Shown: positions 53,544 through 63,405, counted from the stretch's first letter. The stretch is DNA of 64,000 bases from Mucilaginibacter sp. UR6-1 (GCF_020880975.1 NZ_JAJIWP010000002.1:62001-126000); one strand, 5' to 3'. Made by a program: numbers and translations. The notes: generated by a model not told the origin, from the sequence alone.

Positions 53544-54890
53544 TTATATCCGCTGCCTTGCCTTGATCTCCAGGTACCTGTTAATGGTGTTTATGGTAAG
53601 GTTCTCCGGCGCGGTGAGGATGGATTGGATGCCATGCTTGGCCAGCTCTTTTACGATCAGCTTTTTGTCGTTGGCAAACTTTTCGGCGATGGTTTTTACA
53701 TAGATGTGTTCTACATCTTCGGCGGGTTGTTCGCCCAGTTTGGTGAGTTCGGTATTCTCAAAAAATACCACTAACAGTAAATGGAATTTGGCTATCCGCT
53801 TTAAAAAAGGCAACTGCCGCTGCATGGCAAACACACTCTCATAATTAGTAAAAAATACTACCAAGCTGCGCTGTTTAAGCACACCACGAATGGTGCTGTA
53901 CAAGGCTTCCATATTGGTTTCAAGGTAGCGGGTTTTCTCCTTGTACAGTACCTCTAAAATGCGGTTTAGCTGTACAGGCCGGCGGTCTGCGGCTATAACT
54001 GAGCCTATCTTTTCGGCCACGGTGATCAGGCCTGCTTTATCCTCCTTTTTCAATGCCACGTTTGATAGTGCCAGCGTAGCGTTGATGGCGTAATCGAGCA
54101 GGCTCAGGCCATTAAAGGGCATCTTCATGGCGCGCGATTTATCAATCACGCAATACACATGCTGCGATTTTTCGTCGGTAAAGGAATTTACCATAAAGTT
54201 GCCGTGGCGTGCGGTAGCTTTCCAGTTTATAGTGCGGTAATCATCGCCGGGTACATAGTTTTTCACCTGTTCAAATTCCAGGCTATGGCCCAGTCGGCGA
54301 ATTTTTTTTATACCATATTCACTCAGGCGGTTTGATATGGCCATCAGTTCGTAACGGCGCATCTGTAAAAATGAGGGATAAACCGGCAGCGTTTCGGTTT
54401 GCTCAAAATTAAAGCGCCGGCTCACCAATGCTAATGGCGAACGGGCAAATACCCTGATAGCGCCAAAAGTGTATTCGCCGCGCTTGGTTGGGCGTAGGGC
54501 ATACTTTATCTGCTTAGGGCTGCGTGGTGCCAATGTGGTAGCAAACCATACATCCCTCCGCTGAAACTGTGCCGGTATCTCATCAATAATACCTGCCTTT
54601 ACTGTAAAAGGGTAAATGCTTTCAATGTAAATGCCCAGGTCGTTATCATCACTGTTGCTCAGGCGTTCGGGCGCGTGGCGGCGGGCAAAAATGCCTTTGC
54701 TTTTATCGTAGAGCAATGTAATATCCAGCAATATCAATAGCAGGAACAGGCTTAATACCACATCCGGAATGATACCCAGCCAGCTAAATAAAAACCTGAA
54801 AATATACAGCACGGCACAAACAGCCAACCCGGCAAACAAGCGGGGGGTAAGAAACAGGTTGGTATAAAACAGGCCGAAGAACTTTTTCAC
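53544..54890 (-). CDS. DUF58 domain protein
   Basis: A 448-residue membrane-associated protein. Two hydrophobic segments at about 12-55 precede the DUF58 region, whose hallmark is the stretch SLEFEQVKNYVPGDDYRTINWKATARHGNFMVNSFTDEKSQ. A von Willebrand A-like fold follows (VIDKSRAMKMPFNGLSLLDYAINATLAL). DUF58 proteins act with MoxR AAA+ ATPases as chaperone-like pairs, and the MoxR gene lies 9 bases upstream. It is the last gene of a six-gene operon reading from 59654. Confidence 0.9.
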   Translation of the reverse strand: MKKFFGLFYTNLFLTPRLFAGLAVCAVLYIFRFLFSWLGIIPDVVLSLFLLLILLDITLLYDKSKGIFARRHAPERLSNSDDNDLGIYIESIYPFTVKAGIIDEIPAQFQRRDVWFATTLAPRSPKQIKYALRPTKRGEYTFGAIRVFARSPLALVSRRFNFEQTETLPVYPSFLQMRRYELMAISNRLSEYGIKKIRRLGHSLEFEQVKNYVPGDDYRTINWKATARHGNFMVNSFTDEKSQHVYCVIDKSRAMKMPFNGLSLLDYAINATLALSNVALKKEDKAGLITVAEKIGSVIAADRRPVQLNRILEVLYKEKTRYLETNMEALYSTIRGVLKQRSLVVFFTNYESVFAMQRQLPFLKRIAKFHLLLVVFFENTELTKLGEQPAEDVEHIYVKTIAEKFANDKKLIVKELAKHGIQSILTAPENLTINTINRYLEIKARQRI

Positions 54891-54899
54891 ACTGATAAA

Positions 54900-55877
54900 T
54901 TATCGGGGCACTTCAATTTTGTGGATAATCTGGCCTATCACGTCGTCAGTTGTCAAGCCTTCCATTTCCTTATCGGGCGTTAGCATAATACGGTGGCGCA
55001 GCACGTGGGGTACTACCCATATCACATCATCAGGCGTAACAAAATCGCGTCCGTTAATCGCGGCCAATGCCTTAGCTGCATTAATAATTGCCAGCGATGC
55101 CCTTGGCGATGCACCCAGGTACAGCGATTTGTTGTTGCGTGTTTCAAAAACTATGCGGGCCACAAACTCCAGTATCTTCGGTTCAACATGAAAGCCGCGT
55201 ACCTGCTCACGCAGGGCAACTATCTCCTCTGCCGAAAGTACGGGCTGTATATCACTCAACTGATCGGCACGTTTATGCTGATGCTGCTGCGTAATGATGG
55301 CTATCTCCTCCTCAAGGCTTGGGTATTTAACTTCAATCTTAAATAAAAAGCGGTCGAGCTGTGCTTCAGGCAGGCGGTAAGTGCCTTCCTGCTCAATTGG
55401 GTTTTGGGTAGCTAAAACCAAAAACGGCTCGTCCATTTTATAGGCTGTGCCATCAATGGTAAGCTGGCGCTCTTCCATCACCTCAAACAAGGCCGATTGT
55501 GTTTTGGCCGGGGCGCGGTTTATCTCATCTATCAGGATGATGTTGCCGAAAATGGGGCCGTGCTTAAACTCAAACTCGGATGTTTTGGGATTGAACACCG
55601 GCGTGCCCAATATATCCGACGGCATCAAATCGGGGGTAAACTGTATGCGTGAATACGCCGCGTTGATGGCCTTGGCTACCAGCTTGGCAGTAAGCGTTTT
55701 GGCAACACCGGGTACACCCTCTATCAGTATATGCCCATCAGCCAGTATGCCGGCTATAATGAGGTCGATACTTTGTTGCTGACCTACAATTATTTTGCCC
55801 AGCGTATCCTTTATCTGCCCAACGGCGGTATTAAGCTTGTGCAGGTCGGTACGGTTTTCAAATATTTCTTCTTCCAT
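54900..55877 (-). CDS. MoxR-family AAA+ ATPase
   Basis: A 325-residue ATPase of the MoxR group. Walker A is GVPGVAKT (about 55-62), Walker B is ILIDEINRAPAKTQSALFEVMEE, sensor 1 lies in VLATQNPIEQEGTYRLPEAQLDRFLF, and the lid domain ends with GASPRASLAI and DDVIWVVPHVLRHRI. Such ATPases remodel or mature partner proteins together with VWA-type proteins like the DUF58 product encoded next. It starts 1 base after the DUF4350 gene ends, so coupling is tight. Confidence 0.95.
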   Translation of the reverse strand: MEEEIFENRTDLHKLNTAVGQIKDTLGKIIVGQQQSIDLIIAGILADGHILIEGVPGVAKTLTAKLVAKAINAAYSRIQFTPDLMPSDILGTPVFNPKTSEFEFKHGPIFGNIILIDEINRAPAKTQSALFEVMEERQLTIDGTAYKMDEPFLVLATQNPIEQEGTYRLPEAQLDRFLFKIEVKYPSLEEEIAIITQQHQHKRADQLSDIQPVLSAEEIVALREQVRGFHVEPKILEFVARIVFETRNNKSLYLGASPRASLAIINAAKALAAINGRDFVTPDDVIWVVPHVLRHRIMLTPDKEMEGLTTDDVIGQIIHKIEVPR

Positions 55878-55878
55878 T

Positions 55879-57060
55879 TTAATGTCCTGATAAGGTATAA
55901 AATTTTTCTATCAATCGGTTCAGTTCAATCAGTTCGGCATCGCTTACATCGGTTTGGTTAAAAATAAAACCAATAAAGTCGGTCATCATACGTATGTAGG
56001 CCGCGTCAACCCCCGAGCGTTTAGTGAGGGCCTCTACAAATTCGGGGTCGAGTTTGTTGGTTTTGATGTTGTACTTTTCGCGCAGCGATGTTAAAAAGTA
56101 AATTGATTTTTTGTGGGCGATGTCGAGATTATTGCGGCGCTCGTAATACACCTGCCCAACCGTGGTTACAAACTCAACCGTGGCATTGGCCGGTGGTAAA
56201 ATAACAGGTATAGCACGCTGCCGGCGTTTTACGCCGTAGATCACATAAAAAAGCAAGCCAAAAAGGGCTATGTACCAGGCGGTACGCAAGGCGTCATTAT
56301 TTAATATAAAACGCATAGGCGAATCGGTACCTGCCATGCCCTGGGTGTAAAACTCATCCCACAAAATAATTTGCGGTTTGCCCAGGTATGACAAGGTCGT
56401 TGCTGAATATTGCGCCCCCTGTGTTTTTAACAAGCTGTAATTGCTTAACAGCTTTGGATTGGCCAGCAAGTACAGGTTGCCCTTGCCTGCCTTGTATTTT
56501 ATAAAGTTAGCCTCGCCTTTATTGTTTTGACCAAGCAATACTGCGCGGGTACTGTCAATATTTTTAAAATAGTTGCTAATGGTGCCCTTATCAATATGGT
56601 ACTGGCGTTCGTTATCAAGTTCAGGGTTTACAAAACTGATATATTCTGATGGGTCGGCCATGCCGAAAATACTGGCCGCGGTAATATTAAGGCTGTCCTG
56701 AAAAACAGTGCCGAATGATTCGGCAGCAATAAATATGTCATTACCACGGCGAACATAAGCCATCATGGCATTATAATCCTCATTAGTAGGGGCAATACTG
56801 CCGGTAACTATTACGTAAGCCGACCGTTGATACTTAGTGCGGGTTAACACTTCGAAAGGTGTTTCGCGATGTGTGCTTACATGGCTGCCCGGAAATATAT
56901 CGTGCAGGCGGTTGTAGGTAATATAGGTGCCAAACGGTTTTTTATGCCGATCGATATATGTTGCTGTCCAGTCGGTTGGTTTGGGTTGATTAAACTGCAA
57001 TATGGTGTAGCCAATAAGCAGCAGGCCCGCAATAATCAGGTATATTTTAAGGCTCCTCAT
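55879..57060 (-). CDS. DUF4350 domain membrane protein
   Basis: A 393-residue protein with an N-terminal membrane helix (about 5-23), an extracytoplasmic DUF4350 domain that resembles a GATase/ThuA-like fold (TYITYNRLHDIFPGSHV, YVIVTGSIAPTNEDYNAMMAYVRRGNDIFIAAESF), and a second helix at about 258-275. The C-terminal cytoplasmic part is helical. In related operons it stands beside MoxR, DUF58 and DUF4129 genes. Its start codon shares a base with the stop of the preceding DUF4129 gene. The biochemical role is unknown. Confidence 0.85.
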   Translation of the reverse strand: MRSLKIYLIIAGLLLIGYTILQFNQPKPTDWTATYIDRHKKPFGTYITYNRLHDIFPGSHVSTHRETPFEVLTRTKYQRSAYVIVTGSIAPTNEDYNAMMAYVRRGNDIFIAAESFGTVFQDSLNITAASIFGMADPSEYISFVNPELDNERQYHIDKGTISNYFKNIDSTRAVLLGQNNKGEANFIKYKAGKGNLYLLANPKLLSNYSLLKTQGAQYSATTLSYLGKPQIILWDEFYTQGMAGTDSPMRFILNNDALRTAWYIALFGLLFYVIYGVKRRQRAIPVILPPANATVEFVTTVGQVYYERRNNLDIAHKKSIYFLTSLREKYNIKTNKLDPEFVEALTKRSGVDAAYIRMMTDFIGFIFNQTDVSDAELIELNRLIEKFYTLSGH

Positions 57061-57791
57061 TACAACTGCTCCCTGAATTTATTGAACAAGCCGTTAATAT
57101 CATTAAATGCCTGCTCATCAATAGTAAAATTACCGTACCACACGTATTCAAACCGGCGCGTTAATGAGCCAAATGCCTCGCGCTGTGGTTTTTGGGTAAG
57201 CTCGTAATAATAGGCTTTATTAGTTTTATCAATTTGCCATTGTATCAGGTTACGGTCGCTGAGTTGTTTAAGGCATTTAAGGTAAAGCAGGCGCACGGCC
57301 AGGCGGTAATTGCGGTTGCTGATGGCATCATCCAGTTCATCCTCAAAATCTATCTCGTGTATATTCTCGAGCGATTCGGTATACGGCAACGCGGTTTTTT
57401 TGGATCCCTTACGTAAAAACAAGCCCACATCAATGCCAACTGCTTTCAGGATAACATAAATGACGCCGCCAAGTATAAGCCCCAGTATCAGGTATTTTAA
57501 GATCACCAAAAATATAGGCGAACGGCCAACTTCTGCGGCCAGCATTTGCAGCAACCAGGCCACCAGTATTTGCCAGAATGATAGTTCTGTGTCGGCATTG
57601 GCTTCTGCATACTTAAAGTCATCACTTTGGCTATAGGTGCTGATAGCATCTTCGCTGAATTGCCTTACCTGTACGGCCGAACTATCCCGCGCTATAGCAG
57701 CAGGTTGTTTTTTGCCTTTTTCCGCATGGGCGAAAGCAGCAAAAAACAGCAGTAAGCAAGTAAGCCAGTAGGTAAATGCCTTTATCCGCAT
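57060..57791 (-). CDS. DUF4129 domain membrane protein
   Basis: A 243-residue protein with a signal peptide (ending AHAEK), one transmembrane helix at about 95-120 (IFLVILKYLILGLILGGVIYVILKA) and a cytoplasmic DUF4129 region (about 155-240: AVRLLYLKCLKQLSDRNLIQW...LTRRFEYVWYGNFTIDEQAFNDI). In transglutaminase-type operons DUF4129 domains are often fused to a transglutaminase core; here it is free. It sits in the middle of the SpoIIM/MoxR/DUF58 operon with a 1-base overlap downstream. Confidence 0.85.
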   Translation of the reverse strand: MRIKAFTYWLTCLLLFFAAFAHAEKGKKQPAAIARDSSAVQVRQFSEDAISTYSQSDDFKYAEANADTELSFWQILVAWLLQMLAAEVGRSPIFLVILKYLILGLILGGVIYVILKAVGIDVGLFLRKGSKKTALPYTESLENIHEIDFEDELDDAISNRNYRLAVRLLYLKCLKQLSDRNLIQWQIDKTNKAYYYELTQKPQREAFGSLTRRFEYVWYGNFTIDEQAFNDINGLFNKFREQL

Positions 57792-57793
57792 CT

Positions 57794-58696
57794 TTAATAT
57801 TCTTCAGTTGGCAGGTGTGAGGTATCCGGCCCTTTTTCGCCCAGGGTGTTAATACGGTTCAGGATGCCGGTGCCTTCTTTTTGCTCTTCGTAGCTAAAAT
57901 AGCACAGCGCTGTTGATACGGCCATTACAGAATACGACAAATAGAAAACATTAATTAATAATCCGAATATGAGCAACAGTGGAAACATCACGAAATCCCA
58001 CTTTAAAAACATTTTTGTTACCATAAGTATGGTTACCGGCATACTTATAATAGCGCCTGCTATAGAAATAATGATACTTACCACTACCACTATACCAAAA
58101 GTTATCCACCAGTTGCCCTTAATAAGTTGAAAGCATTTGTTAAACGCGTGGCCAAATGAGCCATTTTCCATAATAATAATAGGTAGCAATAAGCTAAAAA
58201 CCACACCCAGGTAAATACCCGGTAGCAAGCATAAAAAGCAGCCTGCGATAGTAAGCAAGGTTACCACAAAATATGAGCCTAATGAGCGGAAGAAATAGTA
58301 TTTAAAATAACCCCACACCTCAAGCAAGGTAGGTTTTTCGTCATCGGTTTTATCTTTATATATAGCTATATAGCTGTAGGTTACAATAAATATGCTCATT
58401 ATAAAGAAAAAAAAGCACAAGTAAAATAATCCAACACCTACCATTTGGTTAATACCCCTGTTTTGGTAGCCAAATACATTGTTAGGTACATTATTATTCA
58501 TGCTATCAACCGCATTTTCTATTGCGTCGGCTTGCATGTTGGCATAGGCTACCGTATTAAGCAATATAAAAAAGCCACATATAACCAGCAGCGGCTTCAT
58601 CAGCGGTTTAAAGTTCTCTTTAATAAAGGTAAAGGTGTCGCTAATGTTTTCACCAAAATCGCGTACACGGCGTAGTTCAAAATGAGGTTTCATCAA
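57794..58696 (-). CDS. Polytopic membrane protein of the SpoIIM/MoxR operon
   Basis: A 300-residue inner membrane protein with about six helices (about 35-55, 85-115, 135-170, 175-195, 200-230, 235-270) after an N-terminal cytoplasmic segment (FGENISDTFTFIKENFKPLMKPL). It resembles the membrane domain of glycerophosphodiester phosphodiesterases (DUF7847/GlpF-like membrane parts) but has no catalytic domain. The first 20 bases overlap the end of the SpoIIM gene, so it is translationally coupled to it. Its function is unknown. Confidence 0.75.
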   Translation of the reverse strand: MMKPHFELRRVRDFGENISDTFTFIKENFKPLMKPLLVICGFFILLNTVAYANMQADAIENAVDSMNNNVPNNVFGYQNRGINQMVGVGLFYLCFFFFIMSIFIVTYSYIAIYKDKTDDEKPTLLEVWGYFKYYFFRSLGSYFVVTLLTIAGCFLCLLPGIYLGVVFSLLLPIIIMENGSFGHAFNKCFQLIKGNWWITFGIVVVVSIIISIAGAIISMPVTILMVTKMFLKWDFVMFPLLLIFGLLINVFYLSYSVMAVSTALCYFSYEEQKEGTGILNRINTLGEKGPDTSHLPTEEY

Positions 58697-59654
58697 TATG
58701 GGGTTGTAGCAAGTTAAGTTTACGGTTAAGCAGGGCAGGGTACAGTATCACGTACCATATAATAAAGGCAAGTGATGTTGCAAGTATTGCTATGCTGGCT
58801 ATTGCGGGCATTTCGGTATGGCGGGTAACATAACCCTCTAAAAATGCCGCAGTTAAAAATATGGGTATAATGCCAATAGCTATCTTCATGCCATCGAGCG
58901 CGCCGCGTTTTAGCGATACCAGGCGATTATAGGTTTTAGGGAAAAGCAAGCTATTGCCCATTACCAGGCCCGATGCGCCTGAAATTACCAGTGCCGATAT
59001 CTCCAGCGTGCCGTGTATCCATATTACCAGTACCGATTGCAAGCCTACTCCTTTGCTGAAAAAGTAATACTGGAACGAGCCCAGCATTACGCCGTTAAGC
59101 ATCAGGTTATAAATAGTACCCACCGAAAAAAGTATACCCAGGGCAAACATGCGCAACTCAACATATATGTTATTGGCTGCTATTGCCGCGAACATTACGC
59201 CCGAACTGCCAAATTTGTATACACCAAAAGGGTCGCCTTTGGCAATGTTATCATTGGTCATGTTCACGTAGCTGTTGCCTAAAATAAGGCGCACAAAGGT
59301 ATCATCGTACATGGCCGACAGCATTCCTATCAAACAAAAAACAATAAAAAAACCGAACGAATACAGCAATTGCCTGCGGTGTTTATAAAAAAGCAGGGGT
59401 AGTTCTGTTTTCCAATACGTTACAAAACGGTTGGTTTTCTCCTTTTTGTTACGATAAATTGATTGATGAAAGCCCGATGCCAGTCCGTTAAGGTATTGCG
59501 TTGTTTTTGAATTCGGGTAAAAAGTTTTGGCATAGGCCAGGTCGTCGGTGATGCTTATAAAGCTGTCAGCCAGGTGGTCAGGTTCTTTGCTCTTGTTAAG
59601 CTCGTACTGTTTCCAGCGTTCTGAATTTTGTTTTATGAACAGGGCCTCACGCAT
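58677..59654 (-). CDS. Stage II sporulation protein M (SpoIIM)-like membrane protein
   Basis: A 325-residue membrane protein of the SpoIIM/DUF95 family. The N-terminal soluble part (REALFIKQNSERWKQYELNKSKEPDHLADSFI) is followed by about six helices from residue 100 on. The family core FALGILFSVGTIYNLMLNGVMLGSFQYYFF and IWIHGTLEISALVISGASGLVMG is clear. This bacterium does not sporulate; such homologues in Bacteroidota always lie in MoxR/DUF58/RDD clusters and their role is unknown. It is the first gene of the six-gene minus-strand operon, divergent from the RDD gene 88 bases away. Confidence 0.88.
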   Translation of the reverse strand: MREALFIKQNSERWKQYELNKSKEPDHLADSFISITDDLAYAKTFYPNSKTTQYLNGLASGFHQSIYRNKKEKTNRFVTYWKTELPLLFYKHRRQLLYSFGFFIVFCLIGMLSAMYDDTFVRLILGNSYVNMTNDNIAKGDPFGVYKFGSSGVMFAAIAANNIYVELRMFALGILFSVGTIYNLMLNGVMLGSFQYYFFSKGVGLQSVLVIWIHGTLEISALVISGASGLVMGNSLLFPKTYNRLVSLKRGALDGMKIAIGIIPIFLTAAFLEGYVTRHTEMPAIASIAILATSLAFIIWYVILYPALLNRKLNLLQPHIDETSF

Positions 59655-59742
59655 GTTATAAGCTTCAGGGATTTTGGTGTTTAAAATACCGATAAAAAAT
59701 TAATCTGCAATAAAAACCGTAACAAACTATTATTTTTAGGCC

Positions 59743-60474
59743 ATGCAAACCGTAACCATACATACGTCACAAAATATAGGTATTGATTATGAAATAGCCG
59801 GGGTTGGCGATAGGGTACTGGCCCGTATGATTGATTACGGGATATTTATAGCCTTGCTTATAGCCAGCTTACTTGTGGTGCCTAACTTAGGCGGCGGCGA
59901 TAGCGTAATGTTATGGTACTTTGCAACAATGTACGCCCTGTTTGTATTTTACGACCTTATTTGCGAAGTGTTTTTTAACGGGCAAAGCCTGGGCAAGCGC
60001 ATTATGAAAATAAGGGTGATCAGCCTTAATGGCAAACGCCCAACCTTTGGGCAATACCTTATACGCTGGTTATTCAGGATTGTTGATTTTGTGATAACCG
60101 GTGTAGTTGGTCTGATATGCGCCGCCGTTACCCAAAACGTACAGCGCGTTGGCGACCTGGTTGCCGGTACAACGTTAATACGTACCAAACCCCGTACTAC
60201 TATTGATAACCTGGTTTATGCCCCTACTGTTGATACCTACGAGCCCGTTTTTAAAGAAGCCGCACTGCTAACCGACAGGGATATTGCGTTGGTAAACGAT
60301 GTGATACAGGCTTATATGAAAGTGGGTAATGCCGCCTTGGTATATAACATGGCCGAAAAACTAAAAGGCCATTTAGGTATCAGCATACCTGAAACTATGA
60401 ATGACATGCTTTTCTTACAAACAATAATTAAGGATTACTCACACATGGTATCTCATCAGGCTGATGCTTTGTAA
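59743..60474 (+). CDS. RDD family membrane protein
   Basis: A 243-residue inner membrane protein. The RDD domain (about 10-150) has the name-giving residues in RVLARMIDYGIF and the later FNGQSLGKRIMKIRVISLNGKRPTFGQYLIRWLFRIVD, with four hydrophobic segments, and the end VGDLVAGTTLI. Residues 165-243 form a helical cytoplasmic tail. RDD genes commonly stand next to SpoIIM in this phylum, as here in divergent orientation. Some RDD proteins act as cation/proton exchangers; that is not shown for this type. The last 19 bases overlap the convergent DUF2752 gene. Confidence 0.88.
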   Translation: MQTVTIHTSQNIGIDYEIAGVGDRVLARMIDYGIFIALLIASLLVVPNLGGGDSVMLWYFATMYALFVFYDLICEVFFNGQSLGKRIMKIRVISLNGKRPTFGQYLIRWLFRIVDFVITGVVGLICAAVTQNVQRVGDLVAGTTLIRTKPRTTIDNLVYAPTVDTYEPVFKEAALLTDRDIALVNDVIQAYMKVGNAALVYNMAEKLKGHLGISIPETMNDMLFLQTIIKDYSHMVSHQADAL

Positions 60475-60815
60475 CCACCTGTATGCAGGTGCCATAATTT
60501 GATGATATAGCTTACCGTAACAATGGTAGCAGCTACAATAAAAACTGTTTTTTTTACCGTATCATTTCTATTGTCGAGCGGGAATTTATGGCTTGCGGCA
60601 AAGTATAAAAAAGCCAGAATCAAAGGTATAGATGGAGGATAGAGTTCAAAGCTGCTTTTAAAGTCGCCCTGTAGCAATGCGATAAATGAGCGCTGAAACC
60701 CACAGCCAGGGCAATCAAGATTGGTGAGATATTTAAAAGGGCAAGGGAGCAAATGGCCTTTCAGCCAGTTAAATAACTGTTCGCTGAAAGGCCTTGCAAT
60801 AACATATAATGCCAT
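60456..60815 (-). CDS. DUF2752 membrane protein
   Basis: A 119-residue inner membrane protein with the DUF2752 signature LDCPGCGFQRSFIALLQGDF (the CPGCGxxR motif) and two or three hydrophobic segments after it. The paired cysteines may bind metal or form a disulfide; the function is unknown. The start codon shares a base with the stop of the preceding DUF5684-like gene. Its end overlaps the convergent RDD gene by 19 bases. Confidence 0.85.
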   Translation of the reverse strand: MALYVIARPFSEQLFNWLKGHLLPCPFKYLTNLDCPGCGFQRSFIALLQGDFKSSFELYPPSIPLILAFLYFAASHKFPLDNRNDTVKKTVFIVAATIVTVSYIIKLWHLHTGGYKASA

Positions 60816-61255
60816 TAGTATTTTGGCGGTGGGTTATAATTATTCGGATCAAAGTTTGGCGTAACCGGGCCTGCGCCTGCAGGGCCTAAGTATTGATAGT
60901 TTCCAAAGCCTAATATCGGGAAGAAAATAAAGCCTAATAGCAATAAGCCGATGGTAAAACCTTCGCTTTGGCCAAAGCTTTTGCTTAAAAGATTAATTGC
61001 CCATACCGCAAATACAATATTTACGCAAGGTATCAGAAATAAAACAAGCCACCATATAGGTTTACCTATAATTTCAAGTAATACAATAATATTATAGATG
61101 GGAATGATAGCCGCCCACCCGGGTTTACCGGCTTTTGTAAATATCTTCCACATCCCGATGATGTATATTACCCAAAGGATAATAGCCGGAATTGAAAAAA
61201 AAGCTGCCAGTAGAGATGCTTCACCTGCACCGATTGAGCTGTCGTAAGGTTCCAT
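60815..61255 (-). CDS. DUF5684-like small membrane protein
   Basis: A 146-residue protein with four hydrophobic segments and the pattern MWKIFTKAGKPGWAAIIPIYNIIVLLEIIGKPIWWLVLFLIPCVNIVFAVW, broken here only for description, that marks the DUF5684 family of small membrane proteins. A Pro/Asn/Tyr-rich C-terminus (NFDPNNYNPPPKY) follows. The role is unknown. It is the first gene of a two-gene operon with DUF2752. Confidence 0.8.
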   Translation of the reverse strand: MEPYDSSIGAGEASLLAAFFSIPAIILWVIYIIGMWKIFTKAGKPGWAAIIPIYNIIVLLEIIGKPIWWLVLFLIPCVNIVFAVWAINLLSKSFGQSEGFTIGLLLLGFIFFPILGFGNYQYLGPAGAGPVTPNFDPNNYNPPPKY

Positions 61256-61412
61256 GGTGTGATTTTATAAAGATTTAAATTTGAATTATTTACCGCAAGT
61301 TAATTGTTTGATGCTCACAAATGAAAATTTTTTGTGCAATTATTTATCAATAACAAATTATTCGTAATTTTCTGCCCTTAAACTACTTGATTAAATACTC
61401 AAACCTTAGCAC

Positions 61413-63398
61413 ATGAAAAAACTTATACTAAGTTTAATTACGGGTGCGTTATGCCTAAACGCAAGCGCCCAAAAAGCTGTTACCCCTGCTGCAACTTATT
61501 TAAGAGCATTCGGCAAAATCGATGTAACTGATCTTGAACTCAAGAGCTGCGAATTTGAGCCCGATGCCAACGCCGAAGTACTTTTTGATAAAGCCGATGT
61601 ATACTTTGATAATGATTTTAACATTATTACCGAGCGCCACAAACGCATCAAGATATTTAATGTTAACGGTAAAAAAAATGCCGATATCAGGATAGAATAC
61701 TATGGCGGCAACCGCCTGGAGTATCTTACCGATCTGCAAGCCCAAACCATTAACCTGGAGAGTGGTAAGCCCGAGATCACCAAAATTGATAAAAAGCAGG
61801 TATTTACCGAAAAGGTTGATAAAATACGTACAGCACTTGTATTCTCATTCCCTAATGTTAAGCCGGGCTCGGTAGTTGAGTTTAAGTACAGGCTTACAGC
61901 AAACTCAATTATTGATTTCCCTGACTGGTATTTTCAGAGCAAGATACCTGTACGATACAGCCAGCTTACAACCAAGGTGCCCGAGTATTTTTACTATAAA
62001 CCGCAATTGCGTTCAGCCCGAATGTTTACGGTAAACAACAGCACTACCGAGTCGGGTATGTTAGGCACCGGTTCACAATCATTAGGTTATACTATTAATG
62101 TTGATGTGCGCGGCATGGCCAATGTACACTCGTTAACCGATGAACCGATGATGCGCTCGGATATTGATAACCTGCAAAGCATCGTATTTACCCTTAATAC
62201 AGTACGGCCTATAGGTGGTTTTGTTAAAACCGCTGCCGATACCTGGCCAAAAATAGGTGGTGTATTAGCTGATGATGAAGATTTTGGCAAGCAGTTAAAG
62301 CGCAAGCTGGTAGGCGAGGAAGCCATCATCAGCAAAGCAAAACAATTTGCTACCGATGATGAAAGAATATGCTATGTATTTAACGAGGTGAAAAAAGCGA
62401 TGAAGTGGAACAATGTTGATCGTTGGTTTACCACTGATGGCACCGTTAAGGCATGGGAGAAAAAAACAGGTAATTCTGCTGAAGTGAACCTGATATTGTT
62501 TCACCTGTTAAAGCAAAGCGGCGTAAAGGCCTATCCAATGGTGGTAAGCACGCGCGATAACGGTCGTGTAAATCCGTTCAGCCCCAATTTGCACCAATTT
62601 AACAGGGCGGTAGTATATATACCTGTTGATACAACAAGGCACTACGTGCTTGATGCTACCAACAAATACAACCTGTACAACCATGTGCCCGATAACCTGC
62701 TTAACTCATCCGGGTTGTTTATTGATAAGGAGAGCGACATGTACGATGTGGTATTTTTGCAAAACCTTGAGCCGGTGCGCCAATCATACTATGTAAATGT
62801 AGAAATAAAGCCTGATGGTAAAATGGTGGGCACCAACCAGGTGAGCAGCTATGGTTACAACAAAATAAGCCGTACCGCCAAGTATAAAACCGATGGCGAA
62901 ACCAAGTTTATCGAATACCTTAAAAATAAGGATAACAACCTCAGAATATCCTCAATAAAGTTTGAGAACATGGATGTTGATACGTTGCCGTTAGTGCAAA
63001 ATATCGCGTTTGATCTTGACCTTACCGGGTCCGACGGTAATTTCATCTACTTTAACCCTAACGTGCTTACCATGATGGGTGCCAACCCTTTCATCAGCGA
63101 GAACCGTTATACCGATATTGATTTTGGCTACCGCGATAACACCACCTTTACCGGTATGTACAAAATACCTGCGGGTTACAAGGCCGAAACATTGCCTAAA
63201 AGTGTGAGCCTTACCTTGCCCGATAATGGCATGGTGTTCAAGCGCATAGTAAATGCCACTAATGAAATGATCTCAGTACGCTTTGTAATTGATCATGTTA
63301 AAACCACCTATTTTAAGGAAGACTATGCTGATTTCAGGGAATTCAGCAGGCAGATGTATGAGATGATGAATGAGCAGATCGTGTTAAAGAAATCGTAA
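61413..63398 (+). CDS. DUF3857 and transglutaminase-like exported protein
   Basis: A 661-residue exported protein (signal peptide ending NASA). Residues about 60-240 match DUF3857 (ITERHKRIKIFNVNGKKNADIRI, FSFPNVKPGSVVEFKYRL). A transglutaminase-like domain lies at about 300-420, where NSAEVNLILFHLLKQSGVKAYPMVVSTRDNG, broken for description, marks the region; the usual catalytic Cys is replaced by Glu-Val, so enzymatic activity is doubtful. A C-terminal beta-rich domain ends it. It is followed after 7 bases by a second DUF3857 gene, and the two are surely co-transcribed. Confidence 0.85.
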   Translation: MKKLILSLITGALCLNASAQKAVTPAATYLRAFGKIDVTDLELKSCEFEPDANAEVLFDKADVYFDNDFNIITERHKRIKIFNVNGKKNADIRIEYYGGNRLEYLTDLQAQTINLESGKPEITKIDKKQVFTEKVDKIRTALVFSFPNVKPGSVVEFKYRLTANSIIDFPDWYFQSKIPVRYSQLTTKVPEYFYYKPQLRSARMFTVNNSTTESGMLGTGSQSLGYTINVDVRGMANVHSLTDEPMMRSDIDNLQSIVFTLNTVRPIGGFVKTAADTWPKIGGVLADDEDFGKQLKRKLVGEEAIISKAKQFATDDERICYVFNEVKKAMKWNNVDRWFTTDGTVKAWEKKTGNSAEVNLILFHLLKQSGVKAYPMVVSTRDNGRVNPFSPNLHQFNRAVVYIPVDTTRHYVLDATNKYNLYNHVPDNLLNSSGLFIDKESDMYDVVFLQNLEPVRQSYYVNVEIKPDGKMVGTNQVSSYGYNKISRTAKYKTDGETKFIEYLKNKDNNLRISSIKFENMDVDTLPLVQNIAFDLDLTGSDGNFIYFNPNVLTMMGANPFISENRYTDIDFGYRDNTTFTGMYKIPAGYKAETLPKSVSLTLPDNGMVFKRIVNATNEMISVRFVIDHVKTTYFKEDYADFREFSRQMYEMMNEQIVLKKS

Positions 63399-63405
63399 TA
63401 AGCCC

